In this document: one piece after another, positions 32,445-42,343 of the stretch
How the letters are laid out: each line of letters opens with the position of its first letter
Position numbering within the stretch: the stretch's first letter is position 1
Assembly: GCA_016866755.1 (NCBI GenBank)
Contig: VGLK01000002.1
Location: 100,971 to 164,970 of the forward strand
Length of the DNA stretch: 64,000 nucleotides
Reading direction: 5' to 3'
Source: Candidatus Saccharimonadota bacterium
GTDB taxonomy: Bacteria; Patescibacteriota; Saccharimonadia; Saccharimonadales; Saccharimonadaceae
Program-made: the position numbers and the translations under genes
The notes under the pieces: generated by a model
What the model saw: the letters and a program-made list of their open reading frames with translations, nothing else
The model's database searches: none
What the model was told of the DNA's origin: nothing

Positions 32445-35005
32445 TACAATTCCCCCCAATTATTACCAATTGAAACATCTACCTGTAGACGCACGCCAAG
32501 TTGAGGATAAATCGACTCCATAGTCTCTTTAAGTAGCGCGGCTACTTCGTCGGCATGCTTATAGGGACACTCAATCATAATACTGTCGTGAATTTGCAAA
32601 ATTTGCACGCCTCGCCCCTCCAGTCTTTCATCAACTTTCATCATAGCTAGCTTCATTAAATCGGCTTCAGTACCCTGAATTGGCATGTTAGCTGCGGCTC
32701 GCTCGGCAGCGCTTCGCACCATAAAATTAGACGAATTAATATCAGGCGTTGGCCGTCGCCGACCAAGTAGTGTCTCTACATACCCTTCGCGCTTAGCTTT
32801 TTCAAGCGTCGCGTCAATATAGGCACGAATTGGCGCCCTTAGAGTAAAATATTCATCAATAAATTTTTTAGCTTCGCCAAAACTCATGCCAGTAGCCGCA
32901 CTTAATCCATGCGGACTCATTCCATAAAGAACACCAAAATTAATCACTTTCGCCGCCCGTCGCTGTTCTTTAGTCACCTCATTCATTGGCACATGGTAAG
33001 CATCGCTGGCGGTTTTAGTGTGAATATCTAATTGACCGTTAAAATCCTCAATTAGCTGTGTGTCGCCAGCTAATACTGCCGCTAGACGCAGTTCAAACTG
33101 GGAATAATCAGCGCTTACAAACACCTGTCCGGCTTCGGGCACAAACGCTGTACGAATCCGCCGACCAAGCGCCGTGCGTATGGGAATGTTTTGCAGATTC
33201 GGATTGGTACTAGAAAGCCGACCGGTACTTGCCACATCTTGATTAAACGTGGTGTGAATTCTCCCATTCTTATCGGCTAGTTTTGGCAGCGCATCTACAT
33301 AGGTATTTTTAAGTTTCGCTAGTTCACGAGTACGCTCAATCAGCTCAATAATTGGGTGCTGGCCACGAAGTTTATCAAGCTCTTTTTGGCCAGTAGAATA
33401 GGCAGTTTTACCTTTTTTAATGCCGGTAGTTGGTAATTGTAATTTTGTAAATAACACTTCTGAAAGCTGCGCCGGTGAACCGATATTAAACTTATACCCC
33501 ACCACTTCATACATCTCTTGTTCAAGCTGAGCGTGCTCGCTTGCCAGTTCTTCGCTCATAGCTGCTAACTGGGCGGAGTCAATTTTAATGCCGGCATGCT
33601 CCATGGTGAATAAATTTGCAATAAGCGGAAAATCTAATTCTTCAGCTACTCGTTTGGTATGGGGCTGCTCATCAAAATTTTGACGTTGCTGCATATATAC
33701 CGCGCGAAGTGCTGCCAAAACTTGCGGTCCATTATCCATGGCAATAGCTTCGCCCGCCAAACCGTTTAAACTACGATCGCGCGCCAGCGGCTGCAAAAGA
33801 AATGCCGCCTGACGAATATCATGCACCCTAGTGAATGTATGCATCTTGCCACGGTGTGCTGCCAGTTGGTGATAAAGCCCCTTTATGTCATACGCCACAA
33901 CAGTACTCTTATTTAATGCGGTCAGCGCGTCGGTGTTTATGTTACTCAAATTAAGAGACATGGCGTGCGTACCACCGCTTACCCATAAGGTGTCGCCAAT
34001 CGCCGTCATATATATTTCTGGTTGATTAAGCTGCGTAATATCCCACTCTGCTAGCTCTAGTGGCGTAATTGCCGAATCGGTACTACCCAGCCCAAACAGC
34101 GTCGCCTGAGGATCGTTTGTTTTTTGTGGCGCTCGCATATTGCCTGGCAGTTTACGAACTAGCGAGTTAAACTGCAACCGACGCAAAATTGCCGCCACAC
34201 GCTCGTAATCACAATCATTTACATCAGCCACGCCCCAGTCAAGCTCTACCGGCGCGTCGATCCAAATTCTACCCACCTCTTTACTCATGTAGGCCAACTC
34301 ACGACCAGCCTCAAGTTTTTTAGCTACCGTTGGTTTAATTTTATCTAGGTGACTATAAATACCGTCAAGCGTTTTGTACTCCTGCAGCAGTTGCACACCA
34401 GTTTTCTCGCCAATACCCGGCACACCTGGTAGGTTATCACTACTATCGCCTTTAAGCGATTTTAAATCGAGAAACTGATGCACCGAAATACCATATTTTT
34501 GTTCAAAGTACGCTATGTCAAACTCTTCAATGTTAGAAAGCCCATTTTTAAGTGCATACACTTTAGTTGAAGGACCAATAAGCTGTAAGGCATCAAGATC
34601 GCTGGTGAGCAGGCAGGTTTCAATATCTTTAGCTGAAGCCTGAGCGGCAAATGCACCCAAAATATCGTCTGCCTCGTAATCATCAAGTTCGTACAGCGGC
34701 CAACCAAACGCATCGAGTAACTCGTAAAGTAGCGGAATTTGTGCATAAAAATCATCGGGCGCGGCTTTTCGTCCCGCTTTATACTCGGGATAAATTTCGC
34801 GGCGACGACGAATATTTGTACCCTTTTTATCCCAAGCCACCGCCACGTAATCGGGTTGCAATTTTTTAATAAGCTCTAGCGCCAAGCTTGCGAACCCGTA
34901 CACGCCACCGGTGGGCGTACCGTCTGGCAAAGAAAGGTTAGGCATGGCGTAATAGCCGCGATAAAAAATTGATTTGCCGTCGATTACTGCCAGTCGCCTT
35001 GTCAT
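32444..35005 (-). CDS. polA: DNA polymerase I
   Basis: Pol I fills gaps and removes RNA primers. The 853 residues include the N-terminal 5'-3' exonuclease (DDYEADDILG, GDSSDNLPGVPGIGEKT), a middle domain, and the polymerase with DYSQFELR (motif A), RRAAKVINFGVLYG (O helix) and QIHDSIMIE (motif C). The middle domain has YDIKG where the proofreading Asp-x-Glu should be, so 3'-5' exonuclease is most likely inactive. TATACT ends six bases before the ATG. Confidence 0.97.
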   Translation of the reverse strand: MTRRLAVIDGKSIFYRGYYAMPNLSLPDGTPTGGVYGFASLALELIKKLQPDYVAVAWDKKGTNIRRRREIYPEYKAGRKAAPDDFYAQIPLLYELLDAFGWPLYELDDYEADDILGAFAAQASAKDIETCLLTSDLDALQLIGPSTKVYALKNGLSNIEEFDIAYFEQKYGISVHQFLDLKSLKGDSSDNLPGVPGIGEKTGVQLLQEYKTLDGIYSHLDKIKPTVAKKLEAGRELAYMSKEVGRIWIDAPVELDWGVADVNDCDYERVAAILRRLQFNSLVRKLPGNMRAPQKTNDPQATLFGLGSTDSAITPLELAEWDITQLNQPEIYMTAIGDTLWVSGGTHAMSLNLSNINTDALTALNKSTVVAYDIKGLYHQLAAHRGKMHTFTRVHDIRQAAFLLQPLARDRSLNGLAGEAIAMDNGPQVLAALRAVYMQQRQNFDEQPHTKRVAEELDFPLIANLFTMEHAGIKIDSAQLAAMSEELASEHAQLEQEMYEVVGYKFNIGSPAQLSEVLFTKLQLPTTGIKKGKTAYSTGQKELDKLRGQHPIIELIERTRELAKLKNTYVDALPKLADKNGRIHTTFNQDVASTGRLSSTNPNLQNIPIRTALGRRIRTAFVPEAGQVFVSADYSQFELRLAAVLAGDTQLIEDFNGQLDIHTKTASDAYHVPMNEVTKEQRRAAKVINFGVLYGMSPHGLSAATGMSFGEAKKFIDEYFTLRAPIRAYIDATLEKAKREGYVETLLGRRRPTPDINSSNFMVRSAAERAAANMPIQGTEADLMKLAMMKVDERLEGRGVQILQIHDSIMIECPYKHADEVAALLKETMESIYPQLGVRLQVDVSIGNNWGEL

Positions 35006-35011
35006 ACCTTT

Positions 35012-35017
35012 AGTATA
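35012..35017 (-). promoter_or_regulatory. -10 hexamer of polA (leaderless)
   Basis: TATACT on the minus strand ends six bases before the polA ATG at 35005. Confidence 0.5.
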
Positions 35018-35059
35018 GCACTGTCAACTGCCAGCGTTACGACTGGCGACCATTTAGAT

Positions 35060-36196
35060 TTATTTGGCAATTTTTTGAAACTCGCTAAAAGCCACACCCA
35101 GCAAATGTTCCACCTCGCTTGGCGAGGTAGCGCCGTATTCTTTGCTAAATGTCTTGGCAATTTCCTCAATAGTTTGCGGCTTTAGCGCCGAACAAAACTT
35201 TAAAAATGCCTGCAGCACACCCGGCTGGTTCGGCTCAAACTCCTCAAAATGGCGCCAATACGCCGCATGAACTTTTTGCAGCGCCTGCTCAGTAGTCTCG
35301 AACATATGCCGATGGGCGTGCGTGGTTGGGTTGTAGCTCGCACGCACTACTAGTGCAGCAGCCTCATCGTTGGTAAGAGAAAATGTGTGCGACAGCTCTT
35401 GTGTACTTAAAAGCTTTTCTGTCACTTCCTCGCCTGTTCGCTCTCTATAGGCGAAAGCTATCCGCTCATGATGTTGGTTATTCGCGGTCTGAGCTATTGG
35501 TAGTGGCGGTGTGTGTTTTTTTAGTGGTGTTGCTGATTTTGACATAGTTGGCGGTATAACTGTATCTACTTGTGCAGCTAGCGGCCACGCCTCGGCAATC
35601 CATCGCGGCATACTTACCATAATGTGCTGCTCAACACTATTGCTCGGGTGCAGCGTGCCCTCAACGTATCCTCGAGCAAGCACCCGACTATCCCCGTCTG
35701 CCACATGAATTGCAATCATTTTCTCTACCACTTCGGCCAATTCGCTATTCGAATAACTTTCAGCAGATAACAGAATGTCTTTTTTTGGCTGCAACTTGCG
35801 CCCAGCCTGACGAACCCGTGCTCGCAGGTGACCTAACGACACCGCCGAATGAGTATACTCGGACTCTTGCAAGACAGTACTCACCTGATTATGTCGTAGC
35901 TCCATTTGCGGAGACTCATAGGCGTTTACCGGCTGCGCCTGGGGCGAGAGTATCTCTGGAGATGTTACTGTAGCAGCATACCGTTCATCGCTAAATAATT
36001 TTAAAATTCCACTGGCGTGCGCATGCAAGAGTGCAACCCCTTCATCATTAAGCTTATCAAGCCGAGAATGCTCAGACTCTCCTTTGCCTGGCAGCTCGAG
36101 CGCGGCAGCCATTTCACCAAGCACTTCTTTCGTTAACTGGCGCCGTCTGTCTTTATCTATTCCATAGTGTTGTAGTGGTAGCTTTTCGTGTGCCAT
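35060..36196 (-). CDS. Soluble protein of unknown function
   Basis: The 378 residues have no membrane segment or signal peptide and are largely helical and charged. An internal low-complexity hinge (residues about 215-240, with TPLKKHTPPLPIAQT) divides it into two parts. The C-terminal part (ALKPQTIEEIAKTFSKEYG) may be a small helical domain. The upstream GGGAGACACCC lies next to the ATG as a ribosome binding site. I do not recognise the family. Confidence 0.7.
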   Translation of the reverse strand: MAHEKLPLQHYGIDKDRRRQLTKEVLGEMAAALELPGKGESEHSRLDKLNDEGVALLHAHASGILKLFSDERYAATVTSPEILSPQAQPVNAYESPQMELRHNQVSTVLQESEYTHSAVSLGHLRARVRQAGRKLQPKKDILLSAESYSNSELAEVVEKMIAIHVADGDSRVLARGYVEGTLHPSNSVEQHIMVSMPRWIAEAWPLAAQVDTVIPPTMSKSATPLKKHTPPLPIAQTANNQHHERIAFAYRERTGEEVTEKLLSTQELSHTFSLTNDEAAALVVRASYNPTTHAHRHMFETTEQALQKVHAAYWRHFEEFEPNQPGVLQAFLKFCSALKPQTIEEIAKTFSKEYGATSPSEVEHLLGVAFSEFQKIAK

Positions 36197-36284
36197 GGGT
36201 GTCTCCCTTTTATAGCAGTAGTGGCAATATGCACTTTCATTTTACTCCCAATCTAAACCACGCCGCAAGCATGAGGGCTTCTGC

Positions 36285-36290
36285 TATACT
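36285..36290 (+). promoter_or_regulatory. -10 hexamer before the kinase gene (leaderless)
   Basis: TATACT ends nine bases before the ATG at 36300, with no ribosome binding site in between. Confidence 0.45.
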
Positions 36291-36299
36291 AATATACAT

Positions 36300-36878
36300 A
36301 TGACACATCACCCTACCCCTTCAAATATTATTGCTTTTGTTGGCCTGCCGGGCGCTGGCAAAAGCTCAGCCGTCGATCATTTAACCGCTAAAGGATTTCC
36401 AAAAGTTTATTTTGGTGGCGTGGTTCTTGATGCCATGACGGCCGCCGGTCTGGCTCATACTCAAGAAAACGAAAAACCATTCCGCGAAGAATTACGGGCA
36501 AAAGAAGGCAAAGATTTTATTGCTAAGCGCATTATTTCGCAGCTGCACAGTCTAATCGCCTCTGGTCAGCACATGATTGTCGCCGACGGACTCTACAGCT
36601 GGACAGAGTATAAACTTTTAAAGCATGAGTTTGGCCCGCAACTTCACGTGGTAGCAATTGTTGCCCCAAAACACCTTCGCCACCATCGTCTTACCAAACG
36701 TCCAGTTCGCCCTCTTACAGATGAAGAAGCCAGTCAGCGCGACTGGGCCGAGATTGAAAATCTTGAAAAAGGTGGGCCAATTGCCATTGCCGATAACTAC
36801 ATTATTAACGACGGTAACTTAGACGAACTACATACGGCAGTTAATAGGCTGTGCAATCAACTTCATTTTGAACGCTAG
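36300..36878 (+). CDS. P-loop nucleotide or dephospho-CoA kinase-like protein
   Basis: Walker A is GLPGAGKSSAV (residues about 15-25). The following KVYFGGVVLDAM, the ADGLYSW segment and RLTKRPVRPL resemble adenylate/dephospho-CoA kinase relatives such as the archaeal UPF0200 group. A lid-like Arg/His-rich stretch (KHLRHHRLTKR) is present. The substrate cannot be assigned. Its stop overlaps the convergent lipid kinase-like gene by 4 bases. Confidence 0.75.
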   Translation: MTHHPTPSNIIAFVGLPGAGKSSAVDHLTAKGFPKVYFGGVVLDAMTAAGLAHTQENEKPFREELRAKEGKDFIAKRIISQLHSLIASGQHMIVADGLYSWTEYKLLKHEFGPQLHVVAIVAPKHLRHHRLTKRPVRPLTDEEASQRDWAEIENLEKGGPIAIADNYIINDGNLDELHTAVNRLCNQLHFER

Positions 36879-37801
36879 CGCGTTGATAACAGCTGCAGGT
36901 ACTGGTCGCTTTTTGCAATTTCTATTATTGATCCAGAAGCGAGCACTACAATTTCACCGTCAATCTGCAGGGTAACGGCGGCGGTAGGTTCAAATTCTAA
37001 CCTAGCCATATGTACCCCTTTAGACCGCATTTTGCCAAACACAACACTACCTACTAATAGAGGTAGACTTTTAAAGAGTGAGCGGACATCTAGCTGGCGC
37101 AACAAAAAAGTGTCCGCCTCGCCGCTAGCCTTTGTGCGCATAATACGTGCAAATCTCTTGGCATTTATACATAAAATATCGGTGGCTTCGGTCTGTGGTC
37201 GATAATTTATGCGAAACGCTGGCAGTAAGCTACGTTCGCGGCTTGAAATATAATAGCGAAACATGCCAAACAAACTTTTTGGCAAATAACCAAAGCCAGT
37301 CCGCACCCGACTTCGCACGGCCGGAATTTCAAATCTGGCGGCGGCTTTGGCAGTCCAGCCCAGGGTGGCGCTAATAAGTCCGTAGCGAAAAAACTTTTCG
37401 CCGATAGTAATTTCTAAAGGGTAAACTTCGCGCACCTTAGCTCGCTGCAAAAACTTTAGAGCGTCGCGCACAGTGCCAAAAGCATTGTAGTTGTGCGCGG
37501 CATCATTAAAGTTACCATAGCCTAAAAAACCAATTTGCACGTGTATAAACCCCGACTTTAACACGCCGTTTACCGCCGCATGAGCCGTACCATCGCCAGC
37601 TGCAACCAGCACAGTATCGTACTCCTGCAAAAAACCAGCAATCATGGCTGCCGTACGAGTTACCGGTTCGCTTTGCACTACACATTCACTAAAAGTAATG
37701 CCTGCTCTAGTCAGCGGCTCCAGTACCCGGCGCTCAACCGCATGGGCACGCGAACTAAGCGGATTATAAATTACAACCAAACGCCCGGGTAGAGTTAACA
37801 T
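36875..37801 (-). CDS. Diacylglycerol kinase-like (DAGK catalytic domain) protein
   Basis: The N-terminal catalytic domain has VVIYNPLSSRAHAV and the nucleotide-binding VAAGDGTAHAAVNGVL near residue 70, typical of the DagK/YegS/sphingosine kinase family that phosphorylates lipids using ATP. The C-terminal beta-sandwich ends in ITLQIDGEIVVL-like strands (VTLQIDGE). The segment GNFNDAAHNYN replaces the usual GT.ND.AR-type motif, with Asn-Asp retained. The actual lipid substrate is unknown. Confidence 0.8.
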   Translation of the reverse strand: MLTLPGRLVVIYNPLSSRAHAVERRVLEPLTRAGITFSECVVQSEPVTRTAAMIAGFLQEYDTVLVAAGDGTAHAAVNGVLKSGFIHVQIGFLGYGNFNDAAHNYNAFGTVRDALKFLQRAKVREVYPLEITIGEKFFRYGLISATLGWTAKAAARFEIPAVRSRVRTGFGYLPKSLFGMFRYYISSRERSLLPAFRINYRPQTEATDILCINAKRFARIMRTKASGEADTFLLRQLDVRSLFKSLPLLVGSVVFGKMRSKGVHMARLEFEPTAAVTLQIDGEIVVLASGSIIEIAKSDQYLQLLSTR

Positions 37802-37812
37802 AGGGTGTTAGC

Positions 37813-38799
37813 CTACTGTAAGTACTCGTGAAGCTTTTTTGCGTCTTTGTGTTTGCGTAGTTTAGCAAGCGCCTTAGCTTCAATTTGACGAATACGCTCA
37901 CGAGTAACGGCAAACTCCTGCCCTACTTCTTCTAAGGTGTGACTTTTGCCATTTTCTAAACCAAAACGAAGTTTAATAATTTTTTGCTCACGATCGCTTA
38001 GGGTTGAAAGCGCTGATTGCACTTGCTCCTTTAGTAATTGGCTTGAGGCCGATTCTTCCGGCGTTGCCGAATCTTCATCTTCAATAAAGTCACCCAAAAC
38101 CGAATCTTCATCATCGCCGTCACGCCCTACGCCGGCGTCAAGACTGGTAATATCTTGCTTGATTTTCATCACATATTCAACTTTTTCCGGCTCCATTTCA
38201 AGCTCTTTACCAAGCTCTTCAACCGTTGGTTCGCGGTTAAGTTCTTGGGTCATTCGGCGCTGAGTGCGAAGCAGTTTATTGATGGTTTCAACCATGTGCA
38301 CCGGAATTCGAATGGTGCGAGCCTGATCGGCAATCGCACGCGTAATCGCTTGGCGAATCCACCAAGTGGCGTAAGTAGAAAATTTAAACCCTTTGTCTGG
38401 ATCAAACTTTTCAACCGCACGCAGTAATCCCGTATTACCCTCCTGAATAAGATCAAGAAAATCAAGACCGCGGCCACTGTAGCGCTTGGCAATTGAAACA
38501 ACCAGACGCATGTTAGCCTCGGCCATTTTATCTTTAGCCTTTTTGTCGCCTTCTACAACTTTTTGCGCCAAGGCCAATTCTTCTTCGCTGTTTAAAAGTG
38601 GAATCTTACCAATTTCGCGTAGGTAAAGTCGCACCGAATCATCGGCCACGTCATCAAGATACTGACCCTCATGCAGCGAGGCGTTAATCTCATCTAACTC
38701 CTCGTCATCAAGGTCGGTCGCATCTGGCTCGTCTGGTTCAATAGCCGCCGACAATGTTGGCTCGTCTGGTGTAATTTGTCGCAAATCATCTTCGCTCAT
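37813..38799 (-). CDS. rpoD: Housekeeping RNA polymerase sigma factor
   Basis: Region 1.2 ([17 protein letters not shown]), region 2 ([27 protein letters not shown], and ATWWIRQAI for -10 recognition), region 3 and region 4 with the helix-turn-helix [20 protein letters not shown] are all present. Region 1.1 is reduced to a short acidic stretch ([15 protein letters not shown]). At 328 residues it is a compact primary sigma factor. It follows dnaG directly, the classical dnaG-rpoD pairing. Confidence 0.97.
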   Translation of the reverse strand: MSEDDLRQITPDEPTLSAAIEPDEPDATDLDDEELDEINASLHEGQYLDDVADDSVRLYLREIGKIPLLNSEEELALAQKVVEGDKKAKDKMAEANMRLVVSIAKRYSGRGLDFLDLIQEGNTGLLRAVEKFDPDKGFKFSTYATWWIRQAITRAIADQARTIRIPVHMVETINKLLRTQRRMTQELNREPTVEELGKELEMEPEKVEYVMKIKQDITSLDAGVGRDGDDEDSVLGDFIEDEDSATPEESASSQLLKEQVQSALSTLSDREQKIIKLRFGLENGKSHTLEEVGQEFAVTRERIRQIEAKALAKLRKHKDAKKLHEYLQ

Positions 38800-38800
38800 T

Positions 38801-40567
38801 TTATCGCTCCCGTATAAGTTGCTGAATTTTTTTTAGTAACATAGCACTGCGCTCATCGTCACCGCTAGCTTCGGCTTCGCGCAGTTCTGCTTCTAAGGTA
38901 TCTTTTTGGTTGTGTTGATATGTTTTCTTAGCTCGTTCAACCAGCTGCTGTGCCATATGAATGCGATCAGGTTCGCTCCAGGCCGCATAACGCTCGTCAG
39001 CTCTTAACTGTACTATTTTCACATATTCGCTAATTTCATGCAACTCACTCGGTACTTCACCCATCATATCGGCGCTTGGGTGCATCTGTAAATATTCAAG
39101 TAACGCAGCGCGCGCTGGCTGAGATGAGTTCATATGTCGCTCTTCTAGTTCGCCTAATATACGTCGCGCCGTCACATCAATCATTGCCACCGCTAAAAGT
39201 TCATTTTGGTATTCATCGCTTGCACCCTGCGAACGCTCGTTAGATTTTACATTTTTTGTAGCACGCAGCGGAGTGGTCTCGGCGGAACCTAACGTGACAG
39301 CCTTTAAATCGGCGGTTTTTTGGCGTAGCGTATCAAGCGAAACATCAATCGTACGAGCAACAACCTGTTGATAATGTTCAACTTCTACCGAATCTTTTAG
39401 CGTCGCAATCACCCTTAAGGCTGCCGATGAAAACAACCGCTTGCCTTTTGCACTCGACATATCTTCTCGTGCCGCATACTGCTGAATAATCCATTCTACT
39501 GCCGGGCGCGCATCGGCTATTGCTTGCTGCCACTTTTTAACACCTAATTGAATCAACTCATCTGGATCTTTTGCACCGTCTGGTAAGGACACAATTGATA
39601 GTGATACGCCAACGCGTTCAGCAATTTCTATTGCTCGTTCGCTGGCAGCAACACCGGCTTTATCACCGTCAAACGCCAATCGAATTGAATCACTTAGCCG
39701 CGAAATAGCCTTAAGATGCTGTTCGGTAAGCGCTGTTCCGGCAGTTGCAACCACCGCCCGCACGCCAGCTTGGTGCGATGAAATTACGTCCATGTTGCCC
39801 TCTACTACTACCGCGTAATCCTGTTTTCTAATCGACTCTTTAGCCTGGCTTAACCCAAACACGTGTCGACTTTTGTCGTAAAGTAGAGTTTGCGGCGTGT
39901 TTAAATATTTGGGCGAATTTGGCTCGTCTTTAAGCGTGCGTGCCGTAAATCCAATCACCCGCCCACCGGCGTCCATCAGCGGCACTGTCATGCGGCCGCG
40001 AAATAAATCGCCATCAAATCTATTCAGCAGTCCAGCATCAAGTAATTCTTGCTTACTAAAACCTTTCTTACTTAAAAAACCCGACAGCGCCCGAGAATTT
40101 TCTGGCGCATAGCCAATCATAAAATCTCCGATAGTCTGCTTGTTAAGACCGCGCTTTTTTACTACATAGTCAAGTGCGTGAGGATTTTGCAACAACGACT
40201 GCTGATAATACCGTGCCGCTAGATCGAGCGCCGCATAAAGGCGCGCTTTCTTTTCTGATAACCCCTTGTCGTTTCCGTTGTTATACAGCGAAAGATCCAC
40301 ACCCGCTTTACGCGCCAAATGTTCAAGCGCCGCACGAAAATCCATTCCCTCAACTTCCATTACAAAACTAAAAATATCACCGCCCTTACCTGAGCTAAAA
40401 TCATGCCAAATGTGCTTATCTGGGCTCACCACAAAACTAGGAGTTTTTTCGTCGCCAAAAGGGCTAAGTCCCTTAAAATTACGCCCAGCCCGCTTAAGCT
40501 GTACGTATTCACCAATCACGTCCTCTATGGCGAGCCGTGATCGAACCTCTTCTTTGGCATCTTGCAT
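38801..40567 (-). CDS. dnaG: DNA primase with a zinc-free N-terminal domain
   Basis: DnaG makes the RNA primers for replication. The TOPRIM core ([24 protein letters not shown]) and the helicase-binding C-terminus are present in 588 residues. The N-terminal domain aligns well with the usual zinc-binding domain ([20 protein letters not shown], then [10 protein letters not shown]), but all four ligands of the Cys-His-Cys-Cys site are replaced: S35, G38, D56 and S59. So the fold seems kept without zinc. TATACT ends six bases before the ATG. Confidence 0.96.
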   Translation of the reverse strand: MQDAKEEVRSRLAIEDVIGEYVQLKRAGRNFKGLSPFGDEKTPSFVVSPDKHIWHDFSSGKGGDIFSFVMEVEGMDFRAALEHLARKAGVDLSLYNNGNDKGLSEKKARLYAALDLAARYYQQSLLQNPHALDYVVKKRGLNKQTIGDFMIGYAPENSRALSGFLSKKGFSKQELLDAGLLNRFDGDLFRGRMTVPLMDAGGRVIGFTARTLKDEPNSPKYLNTPQTLLYDKSRHVFGLSQAKESIRKQDYAVVVEGNMDVISSHQAGVRAVVATAGTALTEQHLKAISRLSDSIRLAFDGDKAGVAASERAIEIAERVGVSLSIVSLPDGAKDPDELIQLGVKKWQQAIADARPAVEWIIQQYAAREDMSSAKGKRLFSSAALRVIATLKDSVEVEHYQQVVARTIDVSLDTLRQKTADLKAVTLGSAETTPLRATKNVKSNERSQGASDEYQNELLAVAMIDVTARRILGELEERHMNSSQPARAALLEYLQMHPSADMMGEVPSELHEISEYVKIVQLRADERYAAWSEPDRIHMAQQLVERAKKTYQHNQKDTLEAELREAEASGDDERSAMLLKKIQQLIRER

Positions 40568-40573
40568 AGTTTT

Positions 40574-40579
40574 AGTATA
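40574..40579 (-). promoter_or_regulatory. -10 hexamer of dnaG-rpoD (leaderless)
   Basis: TATACT on the minus strand ends six bases before the dnaG ATG. Confidence 0.5.
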
Positions 40580-40626
40580 TCACTCTTTACCTCTGTTATT
40601 GCCTATGCTTAAATAGAGCTAAGACT

Positions 40627-41445
40627 ATGTATCCTAATTCTCAAAATCCAAACCCCAATCAGCCCTCTCCTCGGTCATATCAAGACCCGGCTTTTCGACC
40701 GCCAGCTTCACCCGCCTACCCAACGCCACAACCCGGCTCATACAATGCAAATCTTCAGGGTGAACCACCGGTCGGCTATCAGGCAGATTACCAGCGCCAG
40801 TATTCGGCCATGCCGTCGCCCTATGCACAATCTACGGCACAGTACCCTCCACAACCAGCTTATTCAATCGACTACCTTAATCAGATAGCCGCTCCTGCGC
40901 CAAAAGCCGGGCTTTCCAAAGGCATGAAAACACTTCTTATCGCTGCTGGCGCTATGCTCCTTATTACCCTGCCGCTACTGTTGTTTAGTGCGCTATCTGG
41001 CTCAACCACACAAATCTCTCTAGATCGCCTGGCGGCTCGCAGTAGTAACCTTAGCGCCGTTATTAGCGACTCGCATGACAACATCGATAGCACCGAACTT
41101 CGCCAAATTAACAGTAGTCTTTCTGCGAGTATGAAAAATATTTCCGCTGGCACCACCGAACAACTTAAGGCTCAGAGCACTACACTCGAAACAGCTAAAA
41201 AAGCCAATCCAAACGAGACGACCGGCGCTTTAAGTGCAAGACTAGATGATGCAGAACTTAACGCCACATTCGATCGAAGCTATGTGCGCGAAATGGCTTT
41301 TGAGGTTAAAACCACGCTTATTTTAATTGACTCTTTAGGAGCCAAGGCTCGTGATGAGGCGACTGTTGATTTTTTACGGCAAAGTTACAATAATCTCAAT
41401 CAATCCTACGAGCAACTAGAAGCCTTTGGAAAAACCAGCGAGTAA
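40627..41445 (+). CDS. Membrane protein with Pro/Gln-rich N-terminus
   Basis: Residues 1 to about 95 are rich in Pro, Gln, Tyr and Ser with no predicted fold. One membrane helix follows (about residues 102-122, LLIAAGAMLLITLPLLLFSA), then an outer domain of about 145 residues made of helices (TELRQINSSLSASMKN, TVDFLRQSYNNLNQSYEQ). The long disordered cytoplasmic part resembles other lineage-specific proteins in this window. Function unknown. Its stop codon lies inside a terminator hairpin. Confidence 0.75.
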   Translation: MYPNSQNPNPNQPSPRSYQDPAFRPPASPAYPTPQPGSYNANLQGEPPVGYQADYQRQYSAMPSPYAQSTAQYPPQPAYSIDYLNQIAAPAPKAGLSKGMKTLLIAAGAMLLITLPLLLFSALSGSTTQISLDRLAARSSNLSAVISDSHDNIDSTELRQINSSLSASMKNISAGTTEQLKAQSTTLETAKKANPNETTGALSARLDDAELNATFDRSYVREMAFEVKTTLILIDSLGAKARDEATVDFLRQSYNNLNQSYEQLEAFGKTSE

Positions 41446-41464
41446 TCTGCTGGCTTTTTATTTA
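41431..41464 (+). terminator. Terminator at the end of the Pro/Gln-rich protein gene
   Basis: CCAGC-GAGTAATCT-GCTGG followed by CTTTTTATTT; the stem overlaps the stop codon. Confidence 0.7.
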
Positions 41465-41809
41465 ATCTTTAACAACATGAGTTCCACGACCAAGTTCGTA
41501 GCTATGACGGGCTAAATCAAGCAATTGCTCATCACTAAGCTGTCCGGTACAAATAATACTGTTCCAATATTTTTTATGCAGATTTTCGGCCGCTAGCACT
41601 GTCTCGTAATTTTCGCGCAACATAACCGCCAGCTTAGGGTCGCACTTTAATCTAATTCGCAGCGGAGTGCTTTGCTCTTGAATAATGGCGAACAAAACCG
41701 CTTCATCGCCCGCAGTATAATAATACGCCGCCTCACCCTCACCAAACGGATAGCGCTTCTCTACCCCTGCAAACGACAAGAAAAACTGATCTAATTGCGC
41801 TGTTGTCAT
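41462..41809 (-). CDS. MmcQ/YjbR family protein
   Basis: The 115 residues match the small MmcQ/YjbR family with a DNA-binding-like (CyaY-like) fold: AGVEKRYPFGEGEAAYYY, LRIRLKCDPKLA, and HKKYWNSIICTGQLSDEQLLDL near the end. Its biochemical function is not established. The ATG overlaps the orn stop codon by 4 bases, so the genes orn and this one are translationally coupled. Confidence 0.85.
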   Translation of the reverse strand: MTTAQLDQFFLSFAGVEKRYPFGEGEAAYYYTAGDEAVLFAIIQEQSTPLRIRLKCDPKLAVMLRENYETVLAAENLHKKYWNSIICTGQLSDEQLLDLARHSYELGRGTHVVKD

Positions 41810-42342
41810 ACCTTTACCTTTGTTAAATAATATTTAAGTTCCATAATGCTGCCACGAATATCACCCAGTGCCCGATGCTCTTCGGGTTTGGCAAATCGTT
41901 TGTTATATTTGCCGTCGAAAACTAACTTCCAGGCACTTACGTCAAGCATTCGATAATGAAGACGGGCATCGAACCGCGGCCACTGATTTGCAATAAAGCG
42001 TCGATCTTGATGAATTGAATTACCGGCCAGCACCACGCGAGTATCGGGTGCAAAGTGTGTAGAAATAAAATCGAGTAGCTCGTTTTCTACTACACGCGCC
42101 GAGCGACCATTCAAATTTTGCGCCAGTAATCCATCGCGTGCCGTAGGGTTGGCATCCCAAAAATCACGGCTTACATTCATGCGACGCTCCATTAACCGTG
42201 GACCAACTTTTATTACCGCCTCAAAAGTAGCGATTTCTTTAAAGTTCCAATCAGTAGCAATAGCCGCTACTTCTAAAATACGATCTTCAAGCGGGTCAAG
42301 GCCAGTCATCTCAAGATCCATCCATAATAAATCTGCCGACAT
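41806..42342 (-). CDS. orn: Oligoribonuclease
   Basis: Orn degrades the last 2-5 nucleotides left by RNA decay. DEDDh motifs are visible: LWMDLEMTGLD (Exo I), AGNSIHQDRRF (Exo II) and HRALGDIRGSI (Exo III His and Asp). The 178-residue length is typical. It starts 2 bases downstream of msrB. With an Orn present, the degenerate NrnA-like protein at 26251 need not supply this activity. Confidence 0.95.
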   Translation of the reverse strand: MSADLLWMDLEMTGLDPLEDRILEVAAIATDWNFKEIATFEAVIKVGPRLMERRMNVSRDFWDANPTARDGLLAQNLNGRSARVVENELLDFISTHFAPDTRVVLAGNSIHQDRRFIANQWPRFDARLHYRMLDVSAWKLVFDGKYNKRFAKPEEHRALGDIRGSIMELKYYLTKVKV

Positions 42343-42343
42343 A

